Under the pieces are notes generated by a model. That model was not told where the DNA came from, ran no database searches, and worked only from the letters and a program-made list of their open reading frames with translations. The translations under genes and the position numbers were made by a program. Below, in pieces: positions 24,822 to 36,148 of a DNA stretch of 64,000 bases. Source of the stretch: Marasmius tenuissimus (lineage: Eukaryota > Basidiomycota > Agaricomycetes > Agaricales > Marasmiaceae); contig JAQOTA010000054.1 of assembly GCA_029532415.1 (NCBI GenBank), positions 310,001-374,000 on the forward strand, given 5' to 3'. Each line of letters opens with the position of its first letter. The first letter of the stretch is position 1.

Positions 24822-25884
24822 TCAAGTCTCATACCTCGGAGGAGGCCCGCTCGTCTCGATATCAACATGATCATCATCCGACCCCCTCGCCCTCGAAGAT
24901 TCGTTTACCTGCCGCCTCAAGCTGGCCAACTGCCGCGTGAGCGTCACGATCGTCTCAGATAACGCAATATCTGCCTGGGGACCGTTTGCGGATTGCACTG
25001 ACGGGTCGGGTACCGAAGATCTGGGTGATGATAGTTGGGATTCTGTTTGTGCCAGTGGTGGCGGTTGGGTGGGTTGATGTGATGGCAATGGCGATGGTGG
25101 CGACTGGGCTGCACTAGGTCCAGAGACCGTAGCTATAGCCAACACGCTAGTAGAAGACAATGCCGAGGCGGCGGAAATTGGCTGTTGGGGGATTGAAGAG
25201 TGCATGATGTTGTCTCGCTGAACTGGAACGGTCGAAGTTTGGCTATGGCTCGGAAGTAGATAACTCTGCTTCGAGGGAGTGTGATTCGACATATTGGCGG
25301 GTGGTACGTTTGCCAACAAGCTTTCTGGAATAGGAGCAGGGCCTCCTACGGCTTTCCACTGATGTTTTCGTAGGCTCCTCTTCCTCACGTAGAAACAGCC
25401 CCACAGAAGGAGACCCTTGACCGCCAATATCCCCACAACAATTCCAATATACACTCCCGTATCCAGACCGGTGCCTGTGCTAGACATAGCTTCCGGTTTT
25501 TTGGGTTTTACTGGCAAAGAATTTGGGAGGAGTAGTGACACTTATTATGTACAGAGTGATACGAGAACGTCTATCCATTGTTTTGTCAAAGGATCTTCAG
25601 AAAGAGATGTGGGACTCACTACGACTGGGACGTCTGGTCACTGAACGACTAGGAGTCAACTCGTTGCCGATGGGGATGGGGGATAGGTCTACAACACAGC
25701 GAGCGCCATTTAAGGATGGATTATGGCCCTCAAAATAAGGTTCTCCGATGCTGTATTGTGATAATACAACGAGTGACAGATAAGGAGCGGTGCTCAGGGA
25801 ATATCTGCCGCGATTGATACCGAAGCGCTGGTATGAGGGATGGCGTACTGCTGTGTGGTGTGGGAGCTTCGGTTCGTAGCACAC
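24822..25884 (-). CDS. Single-pass membrane protein, 3' exons (5' end unresolved)
   Basis: The last exon, 24822-25540, is well supported. It encodes a membrane helix (GVYIGIVVGILAVKGLLLWG) followed by a basic stop-transfer segment RKRSLRKH, a long Ser/Pro/Gln-rich cytoplasmic tail, a short coiled-coil-like segment and a C-terminal PPPRYET, the layout common to agaricomycete type I membrane orphans. A 79-nt intron (25541-25619, GTGAGT...TAAG) joins in frame to an upstream exon ending at 25620. Further upstream exons are probable up to about 26.8 kb (for example before the donor CAG|GTATGC near 26070), but I could not build a consistent ectodomain. No enzymatic motif; possibly a cell-surface or sensor protein. 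Confidence 0.55.
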
Positions 25885-26956
25885 TTCTCGTCGAGCTATT
25901 CCTCTTGATTCATTTCAAGCATTATGGCTCAAAGTGGTGAGGAATCTGGCTGCTCTCCAGAAGTTGAGGTACAAGGAAGGGGGCTGGGACACAGCCGCCA
26001 TCAAATTTTCTCACGCCATGTCAAGGCTTGTTCATCATTCACCATCACGACCAGAATTGTCTCGCATACCTGAGAACAAGTCTTCTCCGTCAGTCGAGAT
26101 AAATTGATTGTGCGCGAATTATTGAAGTACGCCGAAAATCGTACGGTTTGTTCCACAGATTCGAACCGTTGTTTCTGTAGATCGATATTGCGCGACTCGC
26201 GCGTGCCCAGCAAATATGCAGGGATTTTATAGATATGGAGATCATGAATGTCAGTGTGAGCTGAGATTTATGGCAGTCTATAGCATATACTCGAATGACT
26301 GAGCAGCGTGAGTGCTCGAAGATAACTGTTCGAGGTTCGATTGATTGTCGGGATCCGTGGTCTTTCCGGTGGTCTCAACGAATCTCAGAGGTGTCGCTTC
26401 ATTGACAGTTAGCTTACCCCGATGACCAAAGTCGAACGGCGCCGAAGCACTTCTCTCGAGCAACAGGCCTCAGGCTAAATATCTTTGAGGAGAGATATTC
26501 ACCTAGATATCGACATGATCATTTGCTGAGCCTCCCATTATCAAAGCCCCGTTCACCAGCTGCTTCATGGTTACTGTTCCCGCGTACTTGTCGTGAGTGT
26601 CTCAGTTAACCGAATATCTGCTTGTGGGAGGGCGTCCAAGGTGGCGGTGATGGGTGATGATGGGTATGGGCAGTGCGGCTCTGTTCAGGTAAGTGACAAT
26701 CGACAATTGAGTGGTAACAATGACGACGACGACCGGGATACCCGATGTCCATGAGCCGTACAAATTGTAGGGACTGTGCTAGCGGGATCTGTCCTTTGGG
26801 AGGATGAAAAATGCTTGATACTTCCACATTTCAGCTAGTGTGGTGATGTTTTGGCTAAATTTTTGGAGAAATGAAGGAGCTCTGTAGTAATTTCCGAAGT
26901 AGTGGCTGAAGGTAAGTACTTTTGTCCGGAAGCTGGCAAGAATAGAAGCAGGAGCG
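25885..26956. other. Probable 5' exons of the membrane-protein gene, unresolved
   Basis: Minus-strand open segments around 26070-26210 and 26520-26830 with splice-like borders may be ectodomain exons of the gene at 24822-25884. I cannot choose frames with confidence. Confidence 0.3.
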
Positions 26957-27165
26957 ATTGTAGATATAGAAAAATAAATTTGGTGAACATAGACGGCGGC
27001 TCCGCCAATTCAGTCGATGTTTCGGAGTGATTGCAAGTGGCTCGAGACGTTTTTGATGCGGCTTTGGGGATGTTTGATGTGGATTCGGAGGTGTTTGAAG
27101 TGGATTCGGAGATGTTTGGGGTGGACTCGGAGGTGTTTGAAGCGGGTTTACTGCCGCTCGTATGG
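26957..27165 (+). repeat. Dispersed repeat A, copy 1, with heptad-like coding repeat
   Basis: About 200 bp that match the reverse complement of 56395-56640. Shared segments include AACATAGACGGCGGCTCC, GTCGATGTTTCGG and GCGGGTTTACTGCCGCTCGTAT. Within it the unit GTGGATTCGGAGGTGTTTGA recurs three to four times; in one frame it reads as repeats of Val-Asp-Ser-Glu-Val/Met-Phe. The inverted words GATATAGAAAAATA (26964) and TATTTTTCTATATATC (27198) bracket the unit. Either an exon shared by two decayed genes or a small mobile repeat. Confidence 0.6.
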
Positions 27166-28400
27166 CTTCCCCTCGCTCAATCCTTCCAAGCTTCTTGATC
27201 TATTTTTCTATATATCTCATCTTCCTAGCTTGTGCCATCCTTTTCGCAAAGGGCTGTAATGTCTTATCAAAAGATATCCGATCTATGTGAAGGAAATAGA
27301 TGACGACTAAAATAACCAGCCTTGTTCCCGTTGCCATTCAAAATGGGGTGTACCATATAGGACCGAGGGTATAACTCAAGTCATGGATTAAGGCCATTCA
27401 GGCCGAGCTTTTACTGAGCTGTATTGTATGTGGGCGTTCCTATGTAGATGTGGTCGTCGAGTAGAAGTGTGTAACCCATCATATTAGGCTCTACAGTAAC
27501 CTTCAACTCCGAGTCTTTCAGCGCGATTTAACGTCGCGTTTCTGCGCATTGAACTGCTATTCCCACTATGTCCTAGCCGAAGCGACTTGATGAAAGGAAC
27601 CTCTGACTGTTTCAATCTCAGTGTCACGAAGATCAGAATTGTGAGGATCGGAGGTGTTCATTACATGATTGCAAGGCTGAGCTCTTGCTGCCTCGTGAAA
27701 GCGACCGCAAATGACGTCTGCTGCACATTCCCATTAAACATTGCTATATACCAGAAATTCGGTGGGTTAATCTGACGTCGGGAGGGTGACTACAACCTCC
27801 CTTTGTCCTGCTAGCGGACGCTTGATGTTGAAGCGCCGAGTAAAAGGCAAAAAAGGCACACAGGAGCTGGTCGTGCCTCCGGCAATCAAAGGTGATCTGC
27901 CGATGATCTTTGAGCCGATCTTTCATATCGTTCACTCAATTTCATTCTAGCTGGATGAACGCTCGATAGAGATGGTGTACGTTTCTTCTGTCATACCCGA
28001 CTTGATGTTTGCCAAGTGCTTCCTTCAGTACCACCAAATTTGCCATCCTCAGGTCATATAGAAGACAGTAAGTATATAGCCTCCAGACTCTCGACGGGGA
28101 GGGAATCGCGCCATGGGGCCAGTAAAACACCTTCCGATGTGAAATTAATGTTTAAGCTGACATCTTTGACGCAGTTCTCCCACGTTCAAATGCTTCGGGA
28201 AAGCGTAGCCTCCGCTCCGAAACCCCCGAGACGTCCTAGGCTTAACAAGCACCAGCGCCCGAATGATAAGCCATTATGATTTGAGGGAAACTTCCGGGCG
28301 CCCTCATTTCGCGTTTCACTCGGCATTTCGTCGCCCATCTCTGTGTTACTTCCTAAGAGTCCCGTACTGATCCACATAATGTCCACTACGTCTGGGAGGG
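27166..28400. other. Intergenic region upstream of the aldo-keto reductase
   Basis: No supported gene. Near 27230 a stretch ending in TTTTCGCAAAGGGCT resembles 56652-56670 on the same strand, extending the relationship with repeat A copy 2. Confidence 0.4.
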
Positions 28401-28407
28401 TATAAAA
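28401..28407 (+). promoter_or_regulatory. TATA box of the aldo-keto reductase gene
   Basis: TATAAAA, 73 bp before the ATG at 28474. Confidence 0.5.
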
Positions 28408-28473
28408 ACTCTCTAAACATCCTCGATTTTTGTATCCTCAAAGAGGAGAAGAACTACTTTCATCACTCTTACA

Positions 28474-29961
28474 ATGTCGCTTGCTTCTGCTCCTGCTCCA
28501 TCCACCAAACTAGGCATTTATCGTGTCCTGTCGTCTCGCGCAGGTGTTCATGTCTCTCCGCTGTGTCTTGGTGCGATGAGCATTGGTGACAAGTGGGGTG
28601 CACTGGGCTCCATGGACAAAGAGGCTAGTCTCAAGCTCTTGGATGCCTACTTTGACATGGGAGGTAACTTCATTGATACCGCCAGCAACTAGTACGTCTC
28701 CTCTAATGTTTTCTGCGGCAAACCACCAAGACTCATGCCCAATCTAGTCAAGACGAGACCTCGGAGGCGTTTATTGGGGAGTGGGCGGAAAAACGTGGAA
28801 TCAGAGACCAACTCTTCATCGCGACCAAGGTCTGAAACCCGTCTGAAATCACTCTACGTATACTAACCGCTGTAAGACTAGTATTCGACGATGTACAAAG
28901 CAGGTGATCCTAACGTCGTGCAGAAGGTCAATTATGTCGGGAACAACACGAAAAGTATGCATATCAGCGTGCACGCGAGTATGAAGAAACTCCGAACAAA
29001 CTACATCGACCTCCTCTATGTGCACTGGTGGGATTATGACACCTCTATCGAAGAGGTTATGGACAGTTTACATAACCTCGTCGCCCAAGGAAAGGTACTC
29101 TATTTGGTGAGTAAATCCCTTTCTCTCTCGCCTCGGAGTGAACAGCATTTCTCTGACGGACTTTCGTTGCTATTCAAGGGTGTCTCGGATACCCCGGCAT
29201 GGGTAGTTGCGCAGGCGAACCAATACGCCAAGGACCACGGTAAAACGCCGTTTTCAGTGTACCAAGGAGAATGGAACGTCCTCGCAAGGTCTTTCGAGAG
29301 AGATATTATCCCCATGGCTCGTTCTTTCGGTAACTTCAGCCTCGCCTCCTTCCAGCTGTCACTGACCAGATGTATGATTGAATAGGCATGGCTTTGGCGC
29401 CGTGGAGTGTTCTAGGTGGCGGAAAACTCAGAACAGACGCCGAAGAGGAGCGCCGAAAGCAAAGCGGAGAGGGGGGTCGAACAGTATTGGGTGACTGGCA
29501 GAGAACACCGGACGAAGTGATGATGAGTCATGCGCTCGATAAAGTGGCTAAGGAAGTTGGCGCGAAGAATATCACGTCTGGTAAGTTTTCGCCTTTCACC
29601 TACAGGCGAGCATTAGGCTTAATATCCTTCCGTCAGTTGCTATCGCGTATGTCATGCAAAAGACTACCCACGTATTCCCTATCATCGGTGGTCGTAAGGT
29701 AGAGCAGCTCGTGCAGAACTTGGAGGCTCTCGATATTACCCTGACTTCGGATCACGTCAAGTTCTTGGAGGGCCAGATCCCTTTCGATATCGGATTCCCT
29801 ATGTCTATCTTCGTGAGTAGTGTTCTTCGTTCGTTGCATGGTATATTCTGATGCTCTTCCAGGGAAACGGAACGGATGTGTCCTTTATGTTGAAGATGGG
29901 TGGGCACTTCCAGAGGATTCCATACTCGCAGGCACTTGGTGCTCCTGCTTTGGAGTCGTAG
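28474..29961 (+). CDS. Aldo-keto reductase, aryl-alcohol dehydrogenase (AAD) type
   Basis: NADPH-dependent aldo-keto reductase of the fungal AAD group, which interconverts aryl aldehydes and alcohols; cytosolic. Seven exons, all GT-AG: 28474-28691, 28748-28829, 28882-29106, 29179-29329, 29386-29580, 29637-29812 and 29863-29961; 381 aa, the usual AAD length. Seen: [13 protein letters not shown] near the N-terminus, [14 protein letters not shown] (catalytic Asp and Tyr, the Tyr split by intron 1), Lys in [17 protein letters not shown] (active-site His), [20 protein letters not shown] and the C-terminal PIIGGRK cofactor-phosphate loop. All four tetrad-type residues appear present. The last exon is duplicated as a relic at 35789. 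In wood-decay fungi such enzymes act around aromatic metabolism, but no partner gene here proves that role. Confidence 0.9.
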
Positions 29962-30225
29962 AAGTAGAAGTAGATCTCGGAGTATCATATCTTTCTCGTC
30001 CCGAGAATATGACGACCTTGCACAATTTCATCGATACCGACGTCCAATATAATTTATTTCACTCCTCACTAAAAGCTACACACGAGATAGAATGCTCATC
30101 GGCATCCACCTTGGGCCCGCTACTAGATAAACGACGAACTCACCTCTGAGCACATGGTTCAAGTATTGAGTCGAATGTGAAAATTAACGCACCTTATTAT
30201 AATTGTACAAGGCATGGTTCATTCC

Positions 30226-31082
30226 TCAATACACCCACGGAATGACTCTATACTTCACCCTCGTTCTCCACAACTCCCACTGCGACCCAAACGCTTTCTT
30301 CATTAACACATCCTCATACCCCGCTCGCATCGTTCCCAACGTCGGTGCTGCCAACGCAGCAATAACCCACGCATACACTAGAATCCTCCCCACCCCTATC
30401 TCTAACGCACCAATTTCGACCTTCCAATCGAAAAACCCGCTCTCGACGACCCATGAGCCGGAGGAAAGATGATACAATGGTAAACCAACGGCGATCATCC
30501 ACAGCCCCGTATAGGAAGGATGTCGGACGATATCGTATGGCCCTGTGGTTACGAGTTTGGGAGCGGGTGGGATACCTTTAGCGACATCGGGAATTTCGTA
30601 GGTGAAGCCTTTGCCCAGGGCTCGGTAGGCTGAGATTCGGAGGACGCCGCCTGCTATGCCGACGAGGAGGCCGAAGATCGCAATGGGGCTTGCATGAGAG
30701 GAGGGAGAGGGAAGCAGGGTTACGGTGGTGGTGTTTGATGAAGTAGGAACGATGGACGGGTGAGGCGACGGTTGTGAGAGAGAGGAGAGTATGTATATGG
30801 ACTCCAGGAGTGTAACGATCATGTAGGCCACCTGTCAATGTATTCATACCTCAGTTTACGGGATCAATTAGCCAGCAAGTCTCAAGGAGGACTGACTCTT
30901 TGGATCGGGAAAGTCGTACACCCAATCCCAGCGATAATCATGTACTCCCTCCATACTGGCCACGGCGACTTGAGTGTGGGTTGAGGAGGGAGCGTCAGCG
31001 AGCGGAGTGGCGGAGTGTACGACTCCTTCAGGACGATTGCGGATAACACAACGAGGAAGAGCTTTGTCAATTGAAAGAGCAT
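30226..31082 (-). CDS. ICMT-like membrane methyltransferase, copy 7
   Basis: Exons 30897-31082 and 30226-30831 (donor GTCAGT, acceptor TTGACAG), 263 aa. It belongs to a subgroup with copy 8 and, more distantly, copy 6 (shared TYEIP insertion). Seen: MLFQLTKLFLVV helix, WPVWREYM near residue 46, LLVGIAGGVLRISAYRALG, RHPSYTG at about 165-171, and GYEDVLMKKAFG with Trp residues at the C-terminus. The Cys found in most copies of the central helix (GCLLRIACYR) is replaced (GGVLRISAYR). Convergent with the aldo-keto reductase (3' ends 264 bp apart). Predicted ER/Golgi membrane methyltransferase, substrate unknown. Confidence 0.87.
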
Positions 31083-31118
31083 ATTCGAAGTGCCAGGTAT
31101 CGCGGAGACTCTGGGCCA

Positions 31119-31125
31119 CTTTATA
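31119..31125 (-). promoter_or_regulatory. TATA box of ICMT-like gene 7
   Basis: TATAAAG on minus, 37 bp before the start codon (31082), conserved in the duplicate gene at 37053-37059. Confidence 0.5.
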
Positions 31126-34100
31126 GCATCCCCCCCATGAAACGTAAGTAAGCGCTGTCTCGGGTCGTAAGAATTGATGAACACATGAGGTGATCGAAAT
31201 CCCGCTATTGGACGCCGTTAATCGGATGCGTATCATGAATGCAAGTCTCATGACAATGTACACCTCCCGGAATTATTTCCCTACCTTACCCTAGGAGATG
31301 AGCAGCCGGGACATCACCGATGACCGTAGTTTGCTCACTAGAGGTCTGCATTGTAAGTAACCTATGTTCTGGGGAAAAGGTGAACCGCCCATGATTGTTT
31401 TCTCGCGGCAAGTCAAAATGAACCTAAAACAGTCCAGACGATGAAGCAGGCAGGCAACATTGGAAAGTGTTAACTCTGGAGCCATGAAACCCGAGCTGTC
31501 CCACAGCGGTGGTCTGCGGACAACTCAGGATTCAGGTCGACCATTGGTACGAACGGACCAGGTGGAGCTGTTGCGTTGAAAGGTACAACGTAGGTTAGCA
31601 CGGACGAATTTTAAGACAGTCCAGACCGTTACCAGCAAGTACCGATTTCGACCAGTGTGTCTCCAATTCAGCGAGGAAAAGCACAACTCCAGAACTTAAA
31701 GACTAAATCGATCCGGTTGGTCAGGTGTAACATCCCCCTTTCGTCTGTCAGTGTGTGGAAATTACGAATGCCGCAACTTTTCCGCGAAATTTCTAGTTTC
31801 CCATCGAGACCACGACCTATTTCTTATTTTATTCTAGAAAATAAATTCCCTTTGGACCCCGTAGGATTCAGGGACCTGTTGCACATAAACATGACGTGCC
31901 TACTGGATGTACAACAGCGTAAGAGGGTTGACACAAGTACGAACATGCGGTATAACACGGTACACCAACTCGTGGTATGGTCGTAACATACGGAAATGAA
32001 GTGGCGGCCGCCTTATCTACAAGCCAGCGTCAATCTAGCCCTGATTTTATGGAGTGTAATGATCTCTCATTTCCCAAATGGTACATGTGTCGCCTGGTTT
32101 GGAATGGACGGATGTGGCGGGCCAGCAATCGCCAATGTCCAACCAGTTCAAGGACTTATGTTCTCGGGAAGTTTGGAGACAATTATTTGTGCCATCTGAG
32201 GGCAAGAATTTTTCATCAAGCATGTACAATCAGGGGGCCAGTCTCAGCATAAAGGAATGGTGTTCTGAACGCGAGATCGGATTACCCCAAAGGGGAAGTC
32301 TGTGTCCCAGTTTGACAGTAAGGCTTTGGACTGTTTTAATCTTCAAATACCTCAGATATCTGATGGGTTTGGAGCTCAAAGTTGGAAGCGGATGCCATGA
32401 CACGTGTTCATCCGGAGCTGGCGAACAGAGCCTTCCCCACGCTCCTTGGTGGCTATATTCGCGACCTAGTCCGACTGACGAGCTCTTCGAAGATAGGTGG
32501 GGCTGATTGGGGCTGATACCACCATATTCCCGGGCCCACTTAAATCATCGTCCAGTATTTAACACTGGTGTTCGGGGCTGGGAAAAGTTCAGGAGGATTT
32601 TGCTTGGCATCAAGTCGTAGTCGTAGCCGTAGCTGTTAAAACGGGGCGATTGATACTTGCAGACTTGTGAGAGTTTGCGGAGACGGAGTGATGAGGCGGG
32701 CGAGGGGAGCCATAGCATTGAAGGGTCGTGTGATCCGTTGCTGTGCTTGTGATAACCCCCCTTGTGGATATTGAGGAACTAGTGAGAAGGTTTGATATAT
32801 ATGGTTGCTTGGCCCCTCAGAGAGAAATCTCGACACGTGGAAGTTCGGGTAGAAGCGATAATGGTGTTCAAGTGGTTCGAGAGTAGACCCCTGAAAAAAT
32901 TAAGGCAGTCGTTGAAGGGGAAACCAGAGAATGATTGGGGGTATTACATGGAGATCGGCCCAGTAAGTCGTGAATAGACGATGACTGGAGATGAGTAGAT
33001 TGAGTGTAACTTAGAGAAAGCTTGTCCGTAGAAACTTTGATGACTTGATCAACTATATTTGAATCGCGAAAAAGGTCTCTCGGAGGCTTTGCACTCAGCC
33101 ATTTAGGGCCCTAGTCCGTCGGACGGTAACGTCTTACTTGAGCGAGAGAAGTGAACGAATAGCCGTTGAATCAATAGGTTAAAGCTGGTCGACCTAGTGT
33201 CGAAAGCCTAGTAAAGTATCTTGCTGTTGTTCGAGAGACCAGCGGTAGAATCGGCAACTCAGCCCCAAAGCGAGAAAATCGATCATTGGGGACCATCTCG
33301 TGTGTACAAGCGGGATGACCGGAAGCGTAGATCAATATCGCGGAGAAAGATCCAGGTGGTAATTTTGAATGGGAGATAGCAAGACCCCATAGCGCTGCAT
33401 TGGATTCTCTGGGGCGAGGGGGGTGACAACGGGTTTCTCGACCAGTTCCGTAGCTCGAGAATCGTGGCTTGAATCAAGGAGAGTGCTAATGGAATCGGGG
33501 AGGCGCCAGTCCTCTATATAACAGATGAATGAAGGATTTCCTCTTACACGCAATGATAAGCTTTATTCGCCGCCGTCGTCATGAATTTGTTCTCTTCTAA
33601 GGTGTGAATAGCGTCTCTACGAGAATTTTCGAGTGAATTAAGAAGAAACACGGGGAAGATAATTCGTCATTTACTTCTCATTCCAAAAAAACATAGCCAG
33701 AGTCAAAATGGTTGATCGAGAGAAAGGTGGGAAAAGGAGGTGACGCCGAGGGCTGGGGTTACTTAGACGACATAGATTGAGTCTGCAAGAAACTTCAAGA
33801 AAGCATCATATACTATCCATAACTCACAGATCTCGTCGCCGCTTGCGCTTCTGCGAGGTACTGCAATACTTATCAATCCCTTTTGTGGATTGAATTCCTC
33901 CAACACTCGAGAGTATCCCGCAGCTTATAATGTCGGTAAACAAGGAAGTATGAAGGATCGAAGTCATGAGAAGCGTATTTTGATTGACTCTGGAGTGTGT
34001 GTTGCTGAGGGATCGGATATTAGAGCCATTTGCGAAGACTGCCAGTGGAACTTGGGCGTTGAGGTACAAGCACGCCAAAAACACCAACCTTTCCCCTGAA

Positions 34101-34257
34101 CGGACAGGTAGCCGGAAAGTCTTCCAGCATTGACATCTTTTAGCAGGCCACATAGTTGTCCAGATGGCGGTCGTATCCGAGATTCATATATTTATACAAA
34201 AACTAGACATATCCATTGACATATCGCTACAACTGATAGATGATCAGACAAGTTTTA
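31126..34257. other. Gene-free flank of segmental duplication unit 1
   Basis: No supported gene. Several overlapping frames (for example 31977-32506, and minus 33283-33553) are open but not conserved as proteins in the duplicate at 37.1-39.7 kb: their frames break through indels. Unit-specific extra sequence lies at about 31820-32265 and 32950-33240. Confidence 0.5.
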
Positions 34258-34697
34258 AGGTAGGGGCAGTCCACATTGCGCGAACGTCACGTGGCCTGAT
34301 TTGACTTGCCTTTTTGGGCGAAGAGAGGGCTTTTCGGTCTGTGAGTAGTTCATTGATGTATTTTAGAGCTCGTGAGTCCGACAATCGAAGGAAAAGTCTG
34401 TTCTCAACCTGAGGATCCCCAAAATCCAAAGAAAATTGACGATGTGGTTGAGGAGATAGGGTTTGACTGAGATTCAGCCACAATGAGCAATAATGTGCAT
34501 CTAGTCAGTGGGATATTCACTAGATTACACAAAAAATCATTCAAAGATTTTATCGGTAGTAAAGAAAAGACTGTCGTAATTAAAAAGCTTCTGTGGCTCT
34601 CGGTCGAGCTGGAGGTTGCAAACAAACCTCGTCTTCCAGGTTTGGAAGGTGCTCAATCGATCACGTGACGTTCGCGCGATATGGACTGCCCCTACCT
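34258..34697. mobile_element. MITE with TA target duplication (Tc1/mariner-like)
   Basis: A 440-bp element with terminal inverted repeats of about 36 bp: left AGGTAGGGGCAGTCCACATT then GCGCGAACGTCACGTG; the right end is its reverse complement with two or three mismatches. It is flanked on both sides by TA (34256-34257 and 34698-34699). No transposase domain is visible, so it is non-autonomous. It sits in the spacer between the two segmental duplication units. Confidence 0.8.
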
Positions 34698-34699
34698 TA

Positions 34700-35149
34700 C
34701 ATCAAAACTGCTAAAAAGAGAACAAAAATGCAGTATGTCCGTACAGTTATCTCGTGACCTATCTATTTCCCCAGAAACATGCCCTGAAAGGGAGAATATC
34801 GGCGTGTACAGACACGTGCCGGAAAGATGATATATCCCTCAGATATCCACGATCCGGACCTATGTCTGCACACGCATGGAGACTCCGGATTCCCTTCCTT
34901 TCTGGGTACCGTTCGGCTGTACCAAAATATCACCTTTCTGGATGCCCGGATACGACTTCTTTTTGTTCTTCTTTCGGTAGTATAGCTTCATGGTCAATCT
35001 GTATATATATCATGCTTGGTGAAATACTACCAAATAGACAGAAATTTTGTGCATTTTTCTGGATTTCTGATGTATAGGCAATCTGTGCTACACTATGGAC
35101 TACAAACACATTGTACTTTTGGACCTTCATCCGGCCGCCTGTCCGCTCA
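34700..35149. other. Spacer between duplication units, nothing identified
   Basis: No gene or repeat recognised between the MITE and repeat family B copy 1. Confidence 0.4.
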
Positions 35150-35700
35150 GGGGAAAATTTGGTGTTTTTGGTGTGAAGGGGGACGGCTGCGTCACAGCCA
35201 CATCAATTTTCTCATGTTCCACGTGCACCAACACAGCTGGGGCGAAAACCTATTTTGATGCGGAATATGAAGCAGAAATATGACGCCTTGCCTTTCCGGT
35301 GAGTAATTTCAAGCCAAATATGCGGAATCCAATTCAGTTTCGACTCTTTCCAGCCCAAATATGTGTTGAGCTATGAGGTGTCATATTTTTCTGGCATATC
35401 TTCATGCAAAAATAATGTTCACGCCCAGCTGTGTTGCAATTCTTACTCATCAACCACCATCACTGTTAGCCCGTCATGGCAGGCAACGACGAGCCCAACG
35501 TCCTCCTCATCGATTGAAACGTTCTGGATGCTCGAAATGAAACCTAGGAATGTTATGTCTGCCTTGTCTTTCTTCTCTCCCGCAGGTGGACTGTGTTCTC
35601 ACTTACGACTCGATTCCGTTCTATATTGACAGCAATCTCCGGACCGCCAACATTGTTATGCACTTCAGTCCCGTTGAGGGATTCTGTGGTTGCTCTGGAT
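35150..35700 (+). repeat. Repeat family B, copy 1 (gene remnant)
   Basis: Related to 39530-40100 and 51600-52100. Shared words include GACGGCTGCGTCACAGCCAC-like, TCAACCACCATCA, GGCAACGACGAG and TACGACTCGATTCCGTTCTA. The segment has a coding look: an acceptor CGCAG near 35584 followed by an open frame with VDCVLTYDSIPFYIDSNL, also open in copy 2. A stretch of about 200 bp interrupts this copy relative to copy 2. The family is unknown; I treat it as a decayed exon cluster that was duplicated with the kinase genes. Confidence 0.5.
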
Positions 35701-35722
35701 GGATCTCTACGCTAGTTTCATT

Positions 35723-35892
35723 CCCCATGTCTATCTTCGCGAGTAGTGTTTTTCGTTCGTTGCGTAGTTTATTCTGATGCTCTTCCAGGGAAACGGAACG
35801 GATGTGTCCTTCAGGTTGAAGATGGGTGGGCACTTCCAGAGGATTCCATACTCGCAGGCGCTTGGCGCTCCAATTTTGGAGTCGAGTCGTAG
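35723..35892 (+). pseudogene. Relic of the last exons of the aldo-keto reductase
   Basis: Repeats the end of exon 6 (CCCATGTCTATCTTC), intron 6 and exon 7 of the gene at 28474-29961; exon 7 relic from 35789. The intron donor is GC (TTC|GCGAGT) instead of GT. An extra triplet before the stop replaces TAG by a readable frame, and nothing upstream encodes the rest of the enzyme. It is a passenger of the segmental duplication, not a gene. Confidence 0.85.
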
Positions 35893-36148
35893 AAGTAGAA
35901 GTGGATCTCGGAGTACCATATCTTTTTCGGTCCGAGAATATGACGGCCTTGTACAATTGCAACTTCATCGATACCGACATCCAATACGATCTATTTCACT
36001 CCTCACCAGAAGCTACACGAGACGACACCTACCATGGGCTCGCTACTACACAAACGACGGATTCACTTCTGAGCACACAGTTCAAGTATTGAGTCGAATG
36101 CGAAAGTTAATGCGCCTCATTACAATCGTACAAGGTATAGTTCATCCC

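Larger units (their letters stand above)
29763..34110 (+). repeat. Segmental duplication, unit 1
   Basis: Direct duplicate of about 35680-39720. Shared in order: the reductase 3' end, the ICMT-like gene on minus, its promoter, and about 3 kb of non-genic flank up to the GATTGACTC(T/C)GGAGTGT stretch near 33980 / 39681. The units differ by insertions: 31820-32265 is specific to this unit, 37709-38191 to the other. Genes are about 90% identical by eye. Confidence 0.8.

Noticed and set aside
31977..32506. Overlapping plus-strand frames in the duplication flank
   Set aside because: Frames are not preserved in the other duplication unit and part lies in a unit-specific insertion.
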